DNA from: Thoreauomyces humboldtii
Taxonomy: Eukaryota; Chytridiomycota; Chytridiomycetes; Spizellomycetales; Powellomycetaceae
NCBI GenBank assembly: GCA_027596035.1
Contig: JADGJA010000039.1
Span: 1 to 62,276, forward strand
Length of the DNA stretch: 62,276 nt
Reading direction: 5' to 3'
A model generated the notes under the pieces. The model searched no databases and had not been told where the DNA came from. It saw only the letters and a program-made list of their open reading frames with translations. How positions within the stretch are numbered: the stretch's first letter is position 1; each line of letters opens with the position of its first letter. Both the position numbers and the translations under genes were made by a program. Positions 35,101 to 45,751 of the stretch are shown in pieces.

Positions 35101-36201
35101 ATGCGGATGGTGCGGGTGACGAGACGATGTCCATCGCGGATTCGGGCACGAGCTACGGCGTCCAGGGTCGGACGGGCCGACTTACTATCCGAAGACTGTT
35201 CCGCAACTCGGCGGGACAGGAAGAGGAGCGAGCAGAGGTTATCACAGACATGAAGATTGCAAATGCGTACCTGAGACAGCTGAAGATCATTGAGGCTCAG
35301 GAGCGTCTGCTTGAGGGCACCGCGACGAATCCTGAAGCTGATCGCAAGCGGAAGCGTAGACGTGTGAGGGAGCATGTGGAGAAGATGAAGGAGGATCGAC
35401 GAGGAAAGGGACGAGATGATGGAGATACCAGGCGAGGACCTCCTGTGTTTCTCAAGATCAGGAATCCATCAGGTAAATTTAGACCGATCGGGTTCTTCCC
35501 ACGTTTCTTTAAAGCTGATACTACAAGTCTGCAAAATATAGCTTCCCAGCTCGGCCCCAACACACCTGGCACTGCTCGCACCAAACGCATGATGGCCCAA
35601 ACACCGAGCGGATCGGCTCCCGGAGGTGGCGAAGACTATTTTGGATCGAATCCAAAGTCGTACGGTCGACGACGTGCCGCCCCCGAAGTCGATCTTGCTT
35701 CTCAGCTCGGTATCGTGATTGCAGAATTGATTGCCATTCCGGAAGCATACGAATTTTGTCGACCCGTATCAGCCGTGCATGTCCCGGATTACTACCGGGT
35801 GATCACGAAGCCAAAGACGCTAGAGCAAATACGCGACGTAAGTCAGATGCATGTCCGTATTTTGATCGGAAAGAAAGTAACCGCCATCTATGCACCTTGA
35901 TCTTGCGTAGGGTGTACGCAACATTATCTACAAGACACCAGCCGCTTTCATCCGCGACCTTGCTCAGGTCGCCGAGAACTGCCGGCTCTACAACGGCGGT
36001 CTCCATCCGTTAACTCGAATAGCCGAAGGTCTCGTCAACCTCGCTCGAGAACGTCTTAGAGCCCTCGACGTCGACCCCGACGATGATGAACCTCCCCCCG
36101 ACGTCCCCATACATCAAATTCCGCCTCCTGTCCAGGCGCCCACCGACCGCACGGTCGAACTCAAGGAAGAGCCTGTCGCACCCCTTGGTCCACCGCCTTG
36201 A
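32180..36201 (+). CDS. TAF1: TFIID subunit TAF1 with C-terminal bromodomain
   Basis: A largest-subunit TFIID scaffold that binds TBP, TAF7 and promoter DNA. The ATG at 32180 starts MSSLQHMFGNVDEKGKLE, which resembles the TBP-binding (TAND) N-terminus, and splices at a phase-0 intron (LPQ-EFRETLEESADYL). Acidic linkers follow, then the conserved central DUF3591 region: SLYPIILDQWEDRVLWED, RDAFISRNYDLDIGSW-like sequence, RRELRSFHRPALR-like sequence, FVLLEYSEEYPPIMMNTGMG and IQAITNNMYRAPIF. Downstream are the winged-helix-like part (MRKDPHRRLRYDAIVKQF) and a coiled-coil/basic stretch. One bromodomain spans about 35690-36060: IPEAYEFCRPVSAVHVPDYYRVI, a splice, then VAENCRLYNGG with the acetyl-lysine-binding Asn. 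It ends with a Pro-rich tail at the TGA at 36199-36201. S. cerevisiae TAF1 lacks this bromodomain. Confidence 0.92.
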
Positions 36202-36711
36202 TCCATTCCGTGTTTCTCGGTTTGCTTTCTGTCGTGGCCGTATTTTTCAATGCATAGTAGTTCCACGCTGGCAGGTTTATATGCCTGCGATGCTGTACCT
36301 TCGAGTCCGTTGATCCTCGAGATTGCCTTTTCCTGACTAACAGTATAATCAATCACTCCCGAGAGCATTCATTCCTTTCGTGCACCGTCAGTGCACCGTA
36401 TCTTTGATGTGATTCGTTGGTTGCACTCATGCTCTCCATCTTTGTCTTTGAGACCAGTGTTTCAGCTTCGGACTGAAAGAACTCGCATGCAAACATCCCT
36501 TGCGCACTGCCGGAGATTGAGAGCATGCCGTGTTTGACAGGTCTCAGCGCCCGAGGTCTCAACGGGTTCGGGGCTGAATGTATCCTTCCATCTGCTGTCT
36601 CTTGCTTTGCTCCCTTTGCAGTCTGTTTATAAGCTCGTCCCGATTCAGTGAGCCCGGCTGCTTTCGGTCTCGTATTGCCAGCAAAAAATACAAACAAGAT
36701 CGAAAAGCACG
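36202..36711. other. Intergenic region, no gene recognised
   Basis: Between TAF1 and the small Tyr/Ser/Asn-rich gene, both plus. It should hold the TAF1 3' untranslated region and the promoter of the small gene. Open frames in it have no recognisable pattern. Confidence 0.35.
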
Positions 36712-37021
36712 ATGTCCGACCAGAAACAGAGTCAGCAGCGCTACGAAATCACGGGCACTGGAGTTAACAAGGACGTACGAGCGAGTACCCTTCCCTGCTT
36801 TTCATCTAATCTTTGTCTGATGCACTTCGGGCCTTGCAGGGAAACCACTGGTGCAACAGGGATTATAATTCTGGAGTTGCAAACCCAAATTCGTTCCACT
36901 ACAGCAATCAGGACGGCAATTTTATTACAGCAACCCAGATGGATCGACCCATCACGAGACGAAGGATAAGGTTGCGACTTACAAGACTCCTGACGGAGGA
37001 CGCCGGACCTGGCAGAAATGA
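36712..37021 (+). CDS. Small Tyr/Ser/Asn-rich fungal protein, frameshifted copy
   Basis: Exon 1 (36712-36774, 21 codons, MSDQKQSQQRYEITGTGVNK) ends at a gtacga donor. Exon 2 starts at 36840 after ccttgcag and reads GNHWCNRDYNSG, PNSFHYSNQDGN. Near the T4 run at 36920-36923 the frame breaks. From there the next frame continues the family pattern (YSNPDGSTHHETKDK, ATYKTPDGG) to TGA at 37019-37021 and ends RTWQK, just as in the paralogue at 52463-52771. One additional T in the run would give an unbroken protein of about 80 residues. The family motif (GNHxCxRDY followed by two YSNxDGS phrases) recurs in small soluble fungal proteins of unknown function. It has no signal peptide or membrane segment. 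Whether the break is real or a base-calling error cannot be told from the window. Confidence 0.7.
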
Positions 37022-38256
37022 AGAACCGAGATGGACGGGGCGGGGAAGGAAGTTTCGACCCTTCACTCGCTGTTATTCTCGTTCTGGGATCGTGTATCCA
37101 TTATCCACTGTTTTCATGATGTTCGTCGGGTTCTGAAATGCTTGTACTGTACTGTAACATGGTTCACGAGGCGACAGTCGACTTGGCTTGAACAATTGGA
37201 CGGTGCTCCTCCTAACCTGATTCCCAAGGAACCTGGGAAAGTTATGCATCAAGAGATCGGTCTCTTAACGGATATAGATGTAAACCCGATGGACATTTGC
37301 ATCTCTTCGCCGTAGCAGTGCCGCTACAAGTGCCTCTACCAATTCCATGATCGATGGGGCCGGTTGGCTCTGCCGAGAGACAGTACCTGGGTCGTTCTGA
37401 CGACCCTCTCTTTGTATGAAAATACAGAGCCTTCATCAATCTTATACACTTTCTCCAATCCAACAATCTGTTGCCATAACGCGCATACTCTGCCAACTCC
37501 AATCCAACTTTGCCGTACCTGAACAAGCACAAACCTCGTTTGTTCCACCCGAAAACCGCAACGAGAAGCCAAGGAAACTGTCCCTTATCCGTTGCGGCAT
37601 CCCCCATTCGCTTCAGGAGTCTCGGGAGCGCATTAGCTTGTTGTGGAGGGAGGAGTTTCCGGCATTGCGGTAGTCGACAGCTCTCCACGAACGGTGATGC
37701 CGATGCCGCTGGACGAGCAAGGGTGTGTACATAAGAGGAGGGAGGATGCGCAAAGGGAAATGGATGGGGGGCGGTAAGGTACGAGGAGACTACGGCGGCC
37801 CCTGGCTAGAAGGCCGGGTACGGCAGTTACGGGATGAAGCGCAGCTTTGAACTGACTCACCTCAACGACAAGCCTGTCACAGCCTTTCGCCTATGATATC
37901 ATACCGAACAATCTACCGGGAATGTGTGGAAAAGGGTGGGTAGCGGCCTCCGGGGGAGGCTAACGTTGGGTGAGCACAGAGTCACAGACCGCTGGAATGC
38001 GCAATTGGGGAAAGATGACAAATTTCCCCCTTCTCCTATGCTGCACAGGGGCCCCTTTGCGCCATAGTGTCGTCTTCTTCGCGCTTCACTGAAACGGAAC
38101 CCCATCCCATGGCCATACCCGACGAGACCCTTTGTCGCTGTGTCTTCCAGGTGAATCCATGTTCTGTTATAAGTATCGCAAACTGGAGGAGGGGATACCT
38201 GTGGGAGTGCATAAACCGACCGCGTTCCCCAAGTGTGAAATAAAAGAGAAAGAACC
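37022..38256. other. Long intergenic region, no gene recognised
   Basis: 1235 bases before the Met30-like gene. The longest open frame (37242-37688, minus, 148 residues) has no recognisable domain and no supporting splice pattern, so it is not called. The 3' half should contain the MET30 promoter. Confidence 0.35.
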
Positions 38257-40112
38257 ATGCAAGCCACCCTCATCACCACCACCAAACAACAACAGCATTC
38301 CTTCTCGCACGTCTCGTGCCCCATCGCAAACTGCAGCCCACGGCAAAGTCCAAGGGCAATTCAAATGCAACAGGGACAGGGCTCAACGCCAAACAACAAG
38401 ATGCCATTAACAATAATACCGGCCGTCCGTCCTCACTTCTGCTACCGCCACCGTCCAAACGCAGCGAAACCCGTGACGGCAGCTCCCCAGTCGACCGTCG
38501 CAGCTCGTCTGGAACTCTTGTCTCAAACGGACAGAGACACGGTCGCCCGCGTGTGGTCCCTCTTTGCCACCGCGCCGCGAACGTTGCGACCGCTCATCTT
38601 GGACGGGATCCTCGACGACTGTTGCATTCCGCAGCTGTCCCATCTGGCGAGCGCTCTGGGTCCGCTCTTGAGGGTCGATTTCATCGCCAACGCGCCCACC
38701 GAGATCGCCATACGGATACTGCAGCATCTGGACGCAAAGTCGCTGTGTCATGCTGCTCAGGCCTCCAAGGCGTGGGGGAAAGTGGCCGACGACGACATCA
38801 TCTGGCACCGCATGTGCGAGCAGCACATTGACCGAAAGTGCAAGACGTGCGGGTGGGGCCTCCCGCTGCTCGACAACAAGCGCAAGAGTAAGCTGGCAAT
38901 CCTCTATTCTCTCTTCCTTTGCTTATAGACACGCTGACATGCCAAGTTCTGGCGTTTCTCTCAGCCACGGCCTCGTCTTCCTCCTCCTCATCCGCACCTG
39001 CATCGAAGAAACGAAAGCACAGTGACGATCCGCCAACCCCCAGCGACTGCGAGTCCATTCCCGCGTCAGGATCTGTTCTCCCCTCCGTCCCATCCCCGCA
39101 GGATCTACCTCCTCCGACGGCGCCCACGCCGTACAAGCGTCCCTGGAAGCAGATCTACGCCGAACGTCTCGTGGTGGAACGTACCTGGAGGACGGGACCG
39201 GCGGCTCCCATCGAGCTGAAAGGTCACACCGACAGCGTCATGTGTCTCCACTACGACGAGAGCAAGTCCCTCCTCGTGACGGGCTCCTACGACTACACCA
39301 TCCGCGTGTGGAACACGGATACCCTGGAGTGCATCAAGGTCCTGACGGGTCACAGCCGATGCGTCCGAGGCATCCAGATGGACGACACGAAGATTGTGTC
39401 GGGGTCCATGGACAGGTCGCTCAGGATATGGAACCTCAAGACGTTCCAGTGCATCCGAGTGCTGGAGGGACACGCCGAAGGCGTCGTGTGTCTCCACTTC
39501 AACGACAAGATCCTCGCGTCGGGTTCGGTGGACGGTACCATCCGGGTCTGGAACCTGGGTGCAGGATGCTGTTACACCCTCTCCGGTCATCGGGACTGGG
39601 TCAACAAGGTCCAGATCCTGGACAAACGTCGTCTCATCTCGTGCTCGGACGATGCCACGGTCAAGCTCTGGGACCTCGAGACCAGACAGGAGTTGAGGGC
39701 TTTCGCGGGTCACGTCGGACAGATCCAGGGAATGCACGCTCTCATCCCTCACTCTCCACCTCGCGTGGACGGAGTCACCCTGCCGGGAGGTGTTCTCGTC
39801 TCGGGGTCCCTGGACAACACAGTGAAGATATGGTGTCTCGAGACGGGTGCCATGATAAAGACCCTGTTCGGTCACGTGGAGGGCGTATGGTGCGTGGCGG
39901 TCGACTCTTTACGCATCGTCAGCGGGGGACAGGACAAGAAGGTCATCGTGTGGGACATCGAGAAGGGACAGAAGATGTACGAGCTCAGTGCCCATGGTGG
40001 AGCAGTCAACTGCTGTCAGATGACCGACACGAAGATCGTCACAGGCGGTGAGGATACGACCATTCGGATCTGGGATTTCCTGCCAAAGCTACCCTTTCCA
40101 GCAAGAATATGA
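38257..40112 (+). CDS. MET30: F-box/WD40 ubiquitin-ligase substrate receptor, Met30/SconB type
   Basis: Two exons, 38257-38887 and 38965-40112, joined in phase by a gtaagc...ctcag intron (KRK-T-TASSS). The N-terminal region has the Met30/SconB signature PHFCYRHRPN and the conserved LRPLILDGILDDCCIPQLSHL. The F-box follows (APTEIAIRILQHLDAKSLCHAAQ) and then CKTCGWGLPLLDNKRK. After a Ser-rich linker comes YAERLVVERTWRTG and a WD40 propeller of seven or so repeats, each ending in phrases like DYTIRVWN, DRSLRIWN, DGTIRVWN, DATVKLWD, DNTVKIWC, DKKVIVWD and DTTIRIWD. The product is an SCF receptor that targets a Met4-type activator when sulfur amino acids are plentiful. The start ATG is in good context, with no longer frame upstream. 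Confidence 0.92.
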
Positions 40113-40390
40113 CCACGGGAGATTTGCAAGATGGGGTGTTGCAAAAACATTTGGAAATAAGTTCTCCTTTTTCTTGTGCCATTTCGTGTATTTACATGCG
40201 TTTGTGTTCAAATATGTATACTTCCTGTCTCGCTCTCGCCCGCCATGCGCGTCAATTGGCTCCTCTTTGTGCTACTTCATGCGAAGCAGTCTTGAGAAGC
40301 CAAAGGTAGTGTCCAAACATGGCAAGGAACGCAACCGCGACCGCTGCAAAAAAAAACAACAGGGTGCATAAGCCAAATCAGTAGATGTAA

Positions 40391-41861
40391 TCATCGACCT
40401 GAAGACTTGGCGAAACCGAGCAATGTACCAGATCCGGCGATGGTCCTCCACTCCAGAGTCCACTGGGCGCGACTTGCCGGACTCTCCAAGTAGATCTTGA
40501 CCGTGTCCAGCTGAAACGGGATTTTCAAAGATCAGCCTTCACTCAGACGCGCGGAGTAAGAAAGAAATCCTTACAATCTCACTCTTGTCCTGCAAGAGCC
40601 TCATGTTGTCATCCATCCTCTTCTGCATGACTTGCACCTTGTCAACCGACTCGAGGCTAGACCGTCCGACCTCTTCCAGACGCGACGCGAGCATCTCGGC
40701 TCGTTGTTGCGTTGTTTGCAGGGATTCCAAGAGTAACTGTGGGCGGTGGATCTGTGAGTTGACGTTCGAGGAAGATACAGCCAGAAAATTGAGGAGTGTG
40801 ACGACCTTATTGGTGTCCTGAAGAGCGTTCCATTGTTCCTCGGCGGTGGAGAACTGCTGAGTTTGTAGGTCGACTTGCGTCTGGAACGGTGGGCAAAGAC
40901 TTTTCGGAGCTGCCGGGCAGAATAAAGGTTCGGAAGAAGCTCATAGGAAGACGTACCCTCATCTCTTGCAACTCTATCTCGTACTGCGTGCATAGCGCGG
41001 TGTAGTTTTCCAGTAGCTCTCTCACGCTGCGATCAAGAGAGTTGGTCGCTTGGCTTGTCTCTCACGCATTGCTAGACGACCACGTTCCCATCCTCACCCT
41101 GAGATGGACTCCACGTTCTCGTCCCAAGTCTGGTTCCCTTTCGTACTGCGGTGGGAACGCATAATCAGCAAGATCCAGGGCAGTATCCCAGAGCACGGGA
41201 CGGAGGAGGAGATGCCTATTTCCGAGTCCGGCGACGAACCTTCCGGCCTCGCTCTCCCCCAAAGGCGAGAGGGTCTGCTGCACGGACCTCTCGGTCCTTG
41301 CGGCGTCCTTCAAGAACTCGGTCACGTCCGCCTTCTGATCCTTCGACCTAGCCTTCAGAACGTAGACGCCTTCCCGGGTGTTGATCTGGAACACGAGCCC
41401 GGCGTCCTCGATCTGATCGCCTTTTTTTTTGTAAAAAAATCCGGTCCCTTTCGTCAATGAGCGTGTTTCCCCCCGCTCGGTCGTTCCGAGTGGACTTCCT
41501 TACCCAACAGCTGCCCAACGTCGAACAGGATGACCTGGTCGGTGACATCCAGGGTTTTGAAGTCGAGGAGGTCGAGGTCAATGTCGTCTGGCCATGCCGT
41601 TGTCTGTGCTTCGGGCACCCCTGCGAACAAGACTGTGGAAGGGGTGACTTTGAGGACGGCCTTCTGGGAGAAGAAGAACTGAGGGGTGAGCTGCTCGAGG
41701 GAGAAGCATCTGGTGGAGGAAGGTAGCAGCAGTTGAAAGGGTGGTTGCGGTGGTGGGTTGCTGGGTGATGGTGCAAGCATCTTCCGTAAGTTCGGCCAGG
41801 TGGACGTGAGGAAAATGTGGCGCTTTCCTCCTCGAGTGCTGGCATCCATCCACACCACCAT
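40391..41861 (-). CDS. Unrecognised coiled-coil protein
   Basis: A multi-exon gene from an ATG at 41861 (MVVWMDASTRGGKRH) to a TGA at 40391-40393 (ending GFAKSSGR). I do not recognise the family. The N-terminal half looks globular, with alternating hydrophobic strands (QKAVLKVTPSTVLFAG, DLLDFKTLDVTDQVILFDVG, EDAGLVFQINTREGVYVLKA) followed by a helix (DQKADVTEFLKDAARTER). The C-terminal half has long amphipathic helices (RELLENYTALCTQYEIELQE, TQQRAEMLASRLEEV, DKVQVMQKRMDDNMRLLQDK). Introns were inferred near 41505-41450, 41100-41030, 40980-40890 and 40740-40800. No membrane segment or signal peptide. The fold order (small globular domain then coiled coil) suits a cytoskeletal or trafficking adaptor, but this is only a guess. 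Confidence 0.6.
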
Positions 41862-41902
41862 GTCCGAAGGCGCACGTGCCCCGTCTGCGTTCCGTCCGTA
41901 AC

Positions 41903-41960
41903 GCTACATTTAAGTTGCATTACATTTAAGTAGCAGGTTGTAGCGTTACATTTAAGTAGG
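41903..41960. repeat. Three short direct repeats of a TACATTTAAGT element
   Basis: The 11-base core occurs at 41905-41915, 41921-41931 and 41947-41957, each within a larger 16-base similar unit, with centre spacings of 16 and 26 bases. They lie 40-100 bases upstream of the coiled-coil gene start on the minus strand and in the long upstream region of the zinc-finger gene. They might be binding sites of one factor. Confidence 0.7.
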
Positions 41961-42669
41961 TGTAGGGCAGCGCTAACTACCCCGGAGGTATTCTGCCTCT
42001 GCCTCTACCCCGTCCTCTGCCTCTACCCCTCCCCCTTGCTGGAGGTGCCGGTTGTTGCCTCCGGAACGCTTCCGGTCTTCCATTCCCATGCAGATCTCGG
42101 TTACGGTACCTCCCCCCCCCCACGCAAAACAATGGGCAGCCAGAATGCGTTGAATTCCCCAGCGATCGTCTGTATTTCCATATCGCAGAAGCATACTGTC
42201 GGTGTACGACTGTCAGGATTGAGCAGGCCGCAACGGCAACAAACGAAGATCAACGACTCCCGGGGTCCGACACCTCTGGGTCACGGTTAGGGGCGAAACG
42301 AGCCCAAACATAGATCTATCGTAATGGGTTTGTTCCCGCCTCTTGCGCGGATTTCAGAACAATGTAGGAACGTCAATGGAAAACAATCGGCCCCCTGATG
42401 GGGAACATCCTTGCATAAGCTCCGCTCCGATCGAAAGTTACACCACTTGGCTCACCGCTACAGTCTTTGTTGCTAGAAATAGGACCATGTCGCACGGGCG
42501 CAACAGATAAAGTCTCACCGTTCCAACAGCACCTTACAGACCTTCATGACAGTACAGTACATCCCTACTGTAGCATCAAGCGGGCAGAACTCTGGCAGAA
42601 GAGGCGAGTGCGATTTTTCGATAGCGAAACAAACAGAAGAAGGTTCACCTCCATCCCCCTCAAAAAAAA

Positions 42670-42692
42670 GGGGGGGGAGGAGGGGGAGGGGG
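42670..42692 (+). repeat. G-rich tract, candidate G-quadruplex
   Basis: Guanine runs of eight, two, five and five bases separated by single adenines (42670-42677, 42679-42680, 42682-42686, 42688-42692), preceded by an A8 run and soon followed by T runs. The pattern can supply four G3 runs with short loops. It lies about 0.9 kb upstream of the zinc-finger start. Confidence 0.6.
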
Positions 42693-42884
42693 AAGCCTCC
42701 GGTTTTTTTTTCTGAGTGTTACACCTTAATTTTAGAACGGCGCTGATCTCCCGACGGCTGGTTGGGGGAGTCTCCGACGTCAGGGGCCGTCTGCCGGGTT
42801 CGGTTCTGTTGTGGCCCTAAAACGCTGGCACATCCACGAGTTCGGGTTCGTGGAACCGTTCCGTTGGGGAAAAAATAAATTACA

Positions 42885-43012
42885 GGAGAGCGAGAGAGAG
42901 ACAAGAGAGAGAGAGCGAGAGGGAGGCGAGAAGAGGACGGACCCCGTTCACCCCGTTCATATCCCGTCCATACGTAGAGAGAGAGAGAGAACAAAGAGAG
43001 AGAGAGAGAGGG
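42885..43012 (+). repeat. GA dinucleotide tracts
   Basis: Two purine tracts made mainly of GA units, about 42885-42932 and 42975-43012, separated by a short sequence containing a CCCCGTTCA direct duplication (near 42942-42958). They sit in the presumed promoter or 5' untranslated region of the C2H2 zinc-finger gene. Confidence 0.85.
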
Positions 43013-43588
43013 TCCCTTCTTGCCTGCAGTACCTTCCTTCCGTCTCTGCTCGAACTCTTTGATCGTCCTTCTACTCGGTCGACCCCCTTTTCTGTCTCTC
43101 ACTCCCCTGACCGTCAAGCCCTCCCCCGTGGCTGCCTGCAGGACCCCCTGGCATCCTCCAAGGGCACACCCTCAAGCTTCGAAAAGTCACACCTCGTCTA
43201 TCCCCCCACCTTCTTGAGATCGCTCTTCAACTGGTGTTCTTCGTTACCTTCCTCTCCGTACGCTTCCTTTTGCCGCCAGCGGTATCCGCGCATTTCCGTT
43301 GTGGGACTTTTTGCTTGAGACACGTGGGGGTTCTCCTTCCAATCGTCTTCCCCTCTCGATAAGAGCTGCAATAGCGCCGGCTCTCTGGCTTCTCTCTCTT
43401 TGACCTGATCGTCACTTGTGCTGCACCAGCTCCCTCGCTTTCAAGAGGTAATTGTCAGTTCCTCGTTCGGCGACAGCGTTGCGACCTTTAGCCTCCTTCG
43501 CTCACCAATCTATTCTCTTCCGACCTTCGCGGATTTCTTTTCATGGTACTAGCTTCTCCGCTACTTCCACTTCGCTCGCCCCATCGCA

Positions 43589-45474
43589 ATGTCTTCTCAG
43601 CGACAATACTGGGGCTACGGCTCGGACCAACAGCAAGGCCCGCTTCCGTCCGTTGCGGCTGCAACCTCTTCCGCATACTCCTCCCGCCAGGGGACCGAGC
43701 AGGATCCCGGAGTTCCCAAGCAGTCCGGGAATCCCTCGTACTCTCAGCAGCAGCATCACTCTGGGGCGACGGCCTACTCCCAGCAGCACGAGCATCGCGG
43801 TCCGGCCGGTCCGCCTTCGACATATGCACAGGAGCAGGGATACTACTCGTCGTCTTCTTACGCATTGCCAGGCTCACAGGTTTGTTTTGAAGTCAACATT
43901 GTTCAATAGCGTTACAGACTTGCTAACTCTTCTCTTCTGGTTTCAATCAATCTCAAGCATCATGCTCATGGACGTTCTTCTCACCAGCTGGCCTTTTCTT
44001 CATCCGGTCACAACCCCGCGCACTCCACGTCGGCGCTGAATTATGATTCGACGAGAGTCTCCATGCAGCCTCAGTACGGTGCCGAACGCACACCCGACAA
44101 GCATGCGTCTGATGCTGCGGGAAATTCCTACTACCCGCGTGTGTCATCGCCCTTATATCCAGGGAGTGGCTCGATCTACCACAACGGCGGCATGAAGTCA
44201 TCTCAGGTGAGCCCCGCACCAAAGCGACACGTCTCAGTGGCCATATTGAGCAGCTTTCTCACCATTCCAATTTCCAGACGCTGCCGACTTTGGCCTCCGC
44301 ATTAGCCGGACACGGTGGCAGCCCTCACCCCGACACGTTTGCCTCCCCTCCTCTTACTCCTGGACAGGAGCTGTCGGCTGCACACTTCCAGCAGTCCAAG
44401 TTCAGTGAATACGACCAACGGCAGGTTGCCTCTAATTACGGTGACAACCGCCGCTCGGAGATGAACGGTCACGGCTCGCATCAATTTAGTCGGAGGGGGT
44501 CGCTTGTCCACGAGTTCATGCCGCCGCCACAACTTCCAGAAATGGATCACCGGCGTCGTTACGATGCAGTATCGCCGCAATCAAGCACCTCTCAGCGCAT
44601 TCCAAGTTCCGCATCGCACATGGCCACGACTTTCCGACCACCATTCGCGACATATCCGGATTCGGAGCTCGTGGCATCTCGACAGCAACATCAGCAGCAG
44701 CAGCAGCAGCAGCAGTCGCACTCGTATGGGATGCCTACACAAAGCTCTCAGCATTCATCGCTGGCCGCTCACGAGCATGCGGTGCGGTCGGCGAGGGCGT
44801 CACCGGCTGACCATCAGGTGACTCTCGGAGAGCAAGCAAAGTACCCGTCGCCGGCGACAGCTTCATTGCCGTCGTCCTCCTCGTCCTTCCTGGCGGCACC
44901 ACCCGGTGACGACGGCCGACGCGCCCGTCGCCGGTCTCACGCATCGGTACACGCTGACAAATCTAACATCGCGCACAACCAAAGTCACCCGATCCCAATA
45001 AACACGTCGGCCGGAGGCAAACGCTCAATGTCCATATCCTCTGAATCCGGCGGCGCAAAGGGCGGAGGAAACGGAAAGACCTACGAGTGTCCTACCTGTC
45101 ACAAAGCTTACAAGCACGCGAATTGCCTCAACAAGCATCGGTGGGAGCACACCGAACACTGGGCCGTCGCGGCTCAATTCTCCATGTCGAAACATCAGCA
45201 GGTGCAGCTTTTGGAGGCTGCCAGCATCCTCGTCGCTTTGGGTCAGACCACGGGCGCGGCCGCGGCCGCTGCTGCTGCTGCTGCTGCTGCTGCTGCGGCA
45301 GGTCATGCGAGCAGTCCCATGGACCTGGACGGACCACTTCGGGAAGCGGACGAGGTGGACGATTTGGATGTGCTGGTGACCAAAGGGGATGGGACCAAAC
45401 GTGGGAAGGGAAAGGAGTCCACCAAGGCGGCGAAGCTGGCCGACACCGAGAATCCTGCTGTACGGGTCTACTAA
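43589..45474 (+). CDS. Fungal single C2H2 zinc-finger protein with polyQ and polyA tracts
   Basis: Three exons, with introns near 43880-43957 and 44206-44278, starting at the ATG at 43589 (MSSQRQYWGYG). Nearly all the protein is low-complexity: Gln/Tyr/Ser-rich N-terminus, a CAG/CAA-coded Gln tract near 44690-44716, and a GCN-coded Ala tract near 45257-45300. The one clear domain is a zinc finger near 45080-45170 (YECPTCHKAYKHANCLNKHRWEHTEHW) with C-x2-C and H-x3-5-H ligands. It is followed by the conserved helix MSKHQQVQLLEAASILVALG, a combination typical of a fungal nuclear protein family. Likely a DNA-binding regulator; its targets are unknown. The acidic/basic C-terminus (DEVDDLDVL, KRGKGKESTKAAK) resembles a bipartite nuclear signal. 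Ends at a TAA. Confidence 0.85.
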
Positions 45475-45751
45475 AAGGCAGCGGGGGGGCCGGGCAGTGA
45501 TCACGTCATATCTATCTGTTGTGGCTCGGGGGGTCCCCGAGGGGAGACTGGATCTCCCCTCGATTTTTTGCCACCGTTTCTTTTTCGGGTCTTCGTGAAC
45601 ACATATTCTTTCGCTGGAGGGTTTCGTTTTTATTCCTCGAACATGCATCTTCGCAACGCGAGTAGCTCAATCAATCAGCATTCTTGGCGTTTATCCAACG
45701 CACTAACAAATAAATGAAAATTGTACAAATCTAACAGAGCATAACGTCCTT

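Larger units (their letters stand above)
41862..43588. promoter_or_regulatory. Long bidirectional upstream region with repeats and purine tracts
   Basis: 1727 bases between the coiled-coil gene (minus) and the C2H2 zinc-finger gene (plus). It holds the TACATTTAAGT repeats, a G-rich tract near 42670-42692, GA tracts at 42885-43012 and pyrimidine-rich sequence near 43020-43450. The last few hundred bases are probably the 5' untranslated region, possibly with an intron, of the zinc-finger gene. No other gene recognised. Confidence 0.45.

Noticed and set aside
34314..35375. 353-codon open frame on the minus strand
   Set aside because: Antisense to TAF1 coding sequence, a shadow of GC-rich codons.
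37242..37688. 148-codon open frame (minus) in a long intergenic stretch
   Set aside because: No domain, no splice context and overlapping frames on both strands; not enough support.
39105..39875. 256-codon open frame on the minus strand
   Set aside because: Antisense to the WD40 repeats of MET30; its own repeats mirror the WD40 repeats.
39242..40051. 269-codon open frame on the plus strand in another frame
   Set aside because: Lies over the MET30 WD40 region in a shifted frame with no recognisable protein pattern.
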